A stretch of DNA of 7,438 nucleotides from Paraktedonobacter sp039923935 (lineage in GTDB: Bacteria; Chloroflexota; Ktedonobacteria; Ktedonobacterales; Ktedonobacteraceae). A program made the translations under genes and the position numbers. Below are positions 5,069-7,438 of this stretch, one piece after another. The stretch lies in NCBI GenBank assembly GCA_039923935.1, contig JBDTBU010000073.1, positions 1-7,438 on the forward strand. The letters are read 5' to 3'. Under the pieces are notes generated by a model. The model saw only the letters and a list, made by a program, of their open reading frames with translations, was not told the origin of the DNA and did not search any database. How positions within the stretch are numbered: position 1 is the stretch's first letter; every line of letters begins with the position of its first letter.

Positions 5069-7234
5069 ATGGTAAATAAAATTATGCCAGAAGAGAAAAC
5101 AGCCGAACTCGTCCATCTGACTATCGACGACAAGCCCGTTGCGGTCCCTGCGGGAACGCTGGTGTGGGCTGCGGCGAAACAGGCCGGGATAGAGATTCCT
5201 ATTTACTGTTATCACCCCAAGATGCCGCCGTTGGGCGCGTGTCGCATGTGCTTTGTAGAGATCGAGAAGATGCCCAAGCCGCCTCAGACGGCCTGCACGA
5301 CTCTGGTCAGTGAAGGCATGATTGTGCACACCAAAACAGAGAAGGTGCTCAAAGCGCGACGCGGCATACTGGAATTTCTGCTAATTAACCACCCGCTGGA
5401 CTGCCCGATTTGCGATCAGGCTGGTGAGTGCGATTTGCAGGATTTCACCCTGCGCCACGGTCCCGGCGGCACACGCTTCGATGTGGATAAGCGCCACTAT
5501 CCCAAGCCAATCCCCATGAGCAACGAGGTGATGCTTGACCGCGAACGCTGCATTCTCTGCCAGCGCTGCACGCGTTTTAGCTCCGAGATCTCAATGGACA
5601 ACGGTCTGGTGATGATCGCACGCGGCTACCGTATGGAGGTCGGGACGGCTCCGGGTCATGCCTTTGACTCGATCTTCTCCGGTAACACTGTGGAGATCTG
5701 CCCTGTGGGCGCGTTGACGGCCTCGTCCTATCGCTTTAAGGCGCGTCCCTGGGAACTCAAACGTGTGCCGAGTATCTGTACAAACTGTAGCATGGGCTGT
5801 AATGCACGCCTGGATGTGCGTGTGGACAAGATCATGCGGCTTAATTCGCGCCAAAACGACGAGATCGATGATGGCTGGCTGTGCAATCGTGGCCGTTGGG
5901 GCTTCGAGGCAGTGAACAGCCCGCAACGCCTACGCACGCCCTTGGTGCGTCAGGGCGACAAGCTCGTGCCAACAACCTGGGAGCAAGCGTACTACCAAAT
6001 CGCAGCACGTTTGAGCAACACAGACAAAATGCACGGACCCAAGTCTATCGGCGGCATCGGTTCGACGCACACCACCAACGAAGAGGCGTATCTTTTCCAA
6101 AAGCTGTTGCGTGAGGTTCTGAGCACACCCAACGTCGATCACCATCACGGCGTCTTCCCCAGTCCACGCGATCCCCTGACCGGACGGCCCTGGATGATGA
6201 CCAACAGCATCGCCGAGATCGAGCAGGCTTCGCATATTGTGCTGATCGCCTCCGATCCCTACGAGCGCCAACCCATCCTGAACTTGCGCATCAAAAAGGC
6301 TATGAAAGCCGGGGCACGCATTTTCATCGTCAACGAAAGCGCGACTGAATTGGATCACTTTGCCGCCAGCACGATCAGCATCCCATCAAACGGGGCTGGC
6401 GTGGCTGCGAAACTGCTACTGGCGAGTGCGCTGGCGAGCGAGAAGGTCGCTGACAAGCACGAGTACATACGCGCCCGTTCTCTCCAAGAGGCGGCGACGC
6501 TACGAAGCGCTCGCCAAAGCTTTAGCGCGGAAACGCTCGCGCAACTGGAGAAACTGGCGGCTGAAATTACTGGCGCGAAGGGCGCGATTATTCTCTACGA
6601 CGAGATGGCTACGCGGGCGACTGGTTGCGCGGACCTCGCGGCTGACCTGCAAGCGTTGGCTGTTGTGACCGATAACATCAACCGTCCTGGCTCCGGCGTT
6701 GGCCCACTCTTCGAGGACGCCAATTCGCTGGGCGCACGCGACATGGGCCTGTTGCCCGATTCTCTGCCCGGCTACCAGCCTGTACAAGAGCCTGGCCTGA
6801 CCTATGATGAAATGCTCAATAGTCCCGACATTCGTGCTCTACTCGTGATGGGAGCCAATCCCCTACGTCACGGCACATTGCCGCCAAACCTGGAATTCCT
6901 GGTTGTGCAGGATATCACCCTGACCGAAACAGCACGTCAGGCTGATGTGGTATTGCCCGCTGTCAGTTTCGCGGAGAAAGATGGCAGCATGACCAACCTC
7001 GATCACCATGTGCAGGCTGTGCGCCGCGCCCTGCGTCCCTTGCCAGGTGCCAAAGCCGATTGGGAGATCATTATCGCGCTAGCCAATCATCTAGGGCAAA
7101 AGTGGAGCTACACCAGCCCGCAAGATGTGCTCAAAGAGATCGCCGCAAGCAATCCTTTGTATCACGGCCTGACATGGGAAGAGTTGGGCGCACAAGGTGT
7201 ACGAACCTGTGAGCAAGAGGTGACACATGCTTGA
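5069..7234 (+). CDS. nuoG: NADH-quinone oxidoreductase subunit G (NuoG), iron-sulfur chain subunit
   Basis: The 75-kDa subunit, which carries most of the electron wire from NuoF towards NuoB. It has 721 residues, compact beside E. coli NuoG (about 900). The N-terminal ferredoxin domain holds N1b (C47, C58, C61, C76). The segment HPLDCPICDQAGEC holds N5 (H108, C112, C115, C121). N4 ligands are C161, C164, C167 and C211 (CPVGAL). N7 ligands are C237, C240, C244 and C272, in a C-x2-C-x3-C-x27-C pattern. From about residue 280 a molybdopterin-oxidoreductase-like domain follows, which in complex I is structural and not known to bind molybdenum. Two starts are possible, ATG 5069 and ATG 5084. Neither has a clear ribosome site, and homology begins after both. 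The end overlaps nuoH by 8 bases. Confidence 0.95.
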   Translation: MVNKIMPEEKTAELVHLTIDDKPVAVPAGTLVWAAAKQAGIEIPIYCYHPKMPPLGACRMCFVEIEKMPKPPQTACTTLVSEGMIVHTKTEKVLKARRGILEFLLINHPLDCPICDQAGECDLQDFTLRHGPGGTRFDVDKRHYPKPIPMSNEVMLDRERCILCQRCTRFSSEISMDNGLVMIARGYRMEVGTAPGHAFDSIFSGNTVEICPVGALTASSYRFKARPWELKRVPSICTNCSMGCNARLDVRVDKIMRLNSRQNDEIDDGWLCNRGRWGFEAVNSPQRLRTPLVRQGDKLVPTTWEQAYYQIAARLSNTDKMHGPKSIGGIGSTHTTNEEAYLFQKLLREVLSTPNVDHHHGVFPSPRDPLTGRPWMMTNSIAEIEQASHIVLIASDPYERQPILNLRIKKAMKAGARIFIVNESATELDHFAASTISIPSNGAGVAAKLLLASALASEKVADKHEYIRARSLQEAATLRSARQSFSAETLAQLEKLAAEITGAKGAIILYDEMATRATGCADLAADLQALAVVTDNINRPGSGVGPLFEDANSLGARDMGLLPDSLPGYQPVQEPGLTYDEMLNSPDIRALLVMGANPLRHGTLPPNLEFLVVQDITLTETARQADVVLPAVSFAEKDGSMTNLDHHVQAVRRALRPLPGAKADWEIIIALANHLGQKWSYTSPQDVLKEIAASNPLYHGLTWEELGAQGVRTCEQEVTHA

Positions 7235-7438
7235 TTTTCTAAATAATGTCATTGTGGCGAATGTGATTAAAAGCGCCATTGTTATCTTTGCCCTGTTAAC
7301 GGCTTTTGCCTACATGACGCTGATCGAGCGGCGTGTCATCGCGAAGCTCCAAGGCCGCATCGGACCGAATCGCCTGGGACCAATGGGCATGTTCCAGCCC
7401 GTGGCCGACGCGATCAAGATGGCCTTTAAAGAGCAGAT
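7227..7438 (+). CDS. nuoH: NADH-quinone oxidoreductase subunit H (NuoH), 5' part only
   Basis: Membrane subunit (ND1 equivalent) that forms the floor and entry of the quinone tunnel. The first 70 codons are present; the window edge cuts the gene, so the reading frame has no stop here. The first hydrophobic segment spans about residues 8-31. It is followed by the signature IERRVIAKLQGRIGPNRLGP (33-52) and QPVADAIKMAFKEQ (57-70), as in the family's ERR-x-GPN-x-GP and QP-x-AD-x-IK pattern. Many bacterial NuoH have RPGPNR where this has RIGPNR. AAGAGGTG at 7215-7222 is a good ribosome site 4 bases before the ATG, and the 8-base overlap with nuoG suggests coupled translation. The complete gene would be expected to run about 330 codons or more. 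Confidence 0.93.
   Translation, partial: MLDFLNNVIVANVIKSAIVIFALLTAFAYMTLIERRVIAKLQGRIGPNRLGPMGMFQPVADAIKMAFKEQ

Noticed and set aside
5930..6358. 142-codon minus-strand open frame opposite nuoG
   Set aside because: It is a shadow of the conserved NuoG frame, with no family motif.
5350..7234. NuoG as a formate dehydrogenase or other molybdenum enzyme
   Set aside because: The N1b, N5, N4 and N7 ligand sets, the place after nuoF and the next gene nuoH fix it as complex I NuoG. No catalytic Cys/SeCys formate dehydrogenase context was seen.

Overview
The window holds the first part of a nuo operon, encoding respiratory complex I (proton-pumping NADH:quinone oxidoreductase). All genes are on the + strand in the order nuoA-B-C-D-E-F-G-H. 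Seven genes are complete, and nuoH is cut by the right edge after 70 codons. The genes are tightly packed: nuoA/nuoB, nuoD/nuoE and nuoG/nuoH overlap, and the other gaps are 17 to about 131 bp. No RNA gene, insertion sequence, CRISPR array or foreign accessory gene was seen.

Layout: bases 1-197 are non-coding. They hold a plausible sigma70-type promoter with a perfect 15-bp dyad between and overlapping its -35 and -10 elements. Next come nuoA (membrane), nuoB, nuoC and nuoD (the quinone-facing connecting module), then nuoE, nuoF and nuoG (the NADH-oxidising module), then the start of nuoH (membrane). nuoC and nuoD are separate genes, not the fused form of E. coli. The two notable spacers are nuoE-nuoF, about 131 bp with a GC-rich hairpin and 18-bp repeat block, and nuoF-nuoG, 48 bp.

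How the genes work together: NuoF binds NADH and FMN and carries cluster N3. NuoE carries N1a. NuoG carries N1b, N4, N5 and N7. NuoB carries N2 and, with NuoD, forms the quinone site. NuoC helps join the NADH module to the NuoBD part. NuoA and NuoH belong to the membrane arm next to the quinone tunnel. Every cluster ligand I looked for is present, so the complex looks functional and NADH-linked. The remaining membrane subunits (I to N) would be expected beyond the right edge.

Organism: a free-living respiring bacterium of moderate GC (mid-fifties per cent by eye). The separate nuoC/nuoD, the compact NuoG of about 720 residues and the general sequence style suggest Chloroflexota, possibly Ktedonobacteria. 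That is inference from memory of the family and was not tested by a search. I see no undescribed protein system here. The parts worth a second look are regulatory or structural DNA: the promoter dyad and the nuoE-nuoF hairpin/repeat block.
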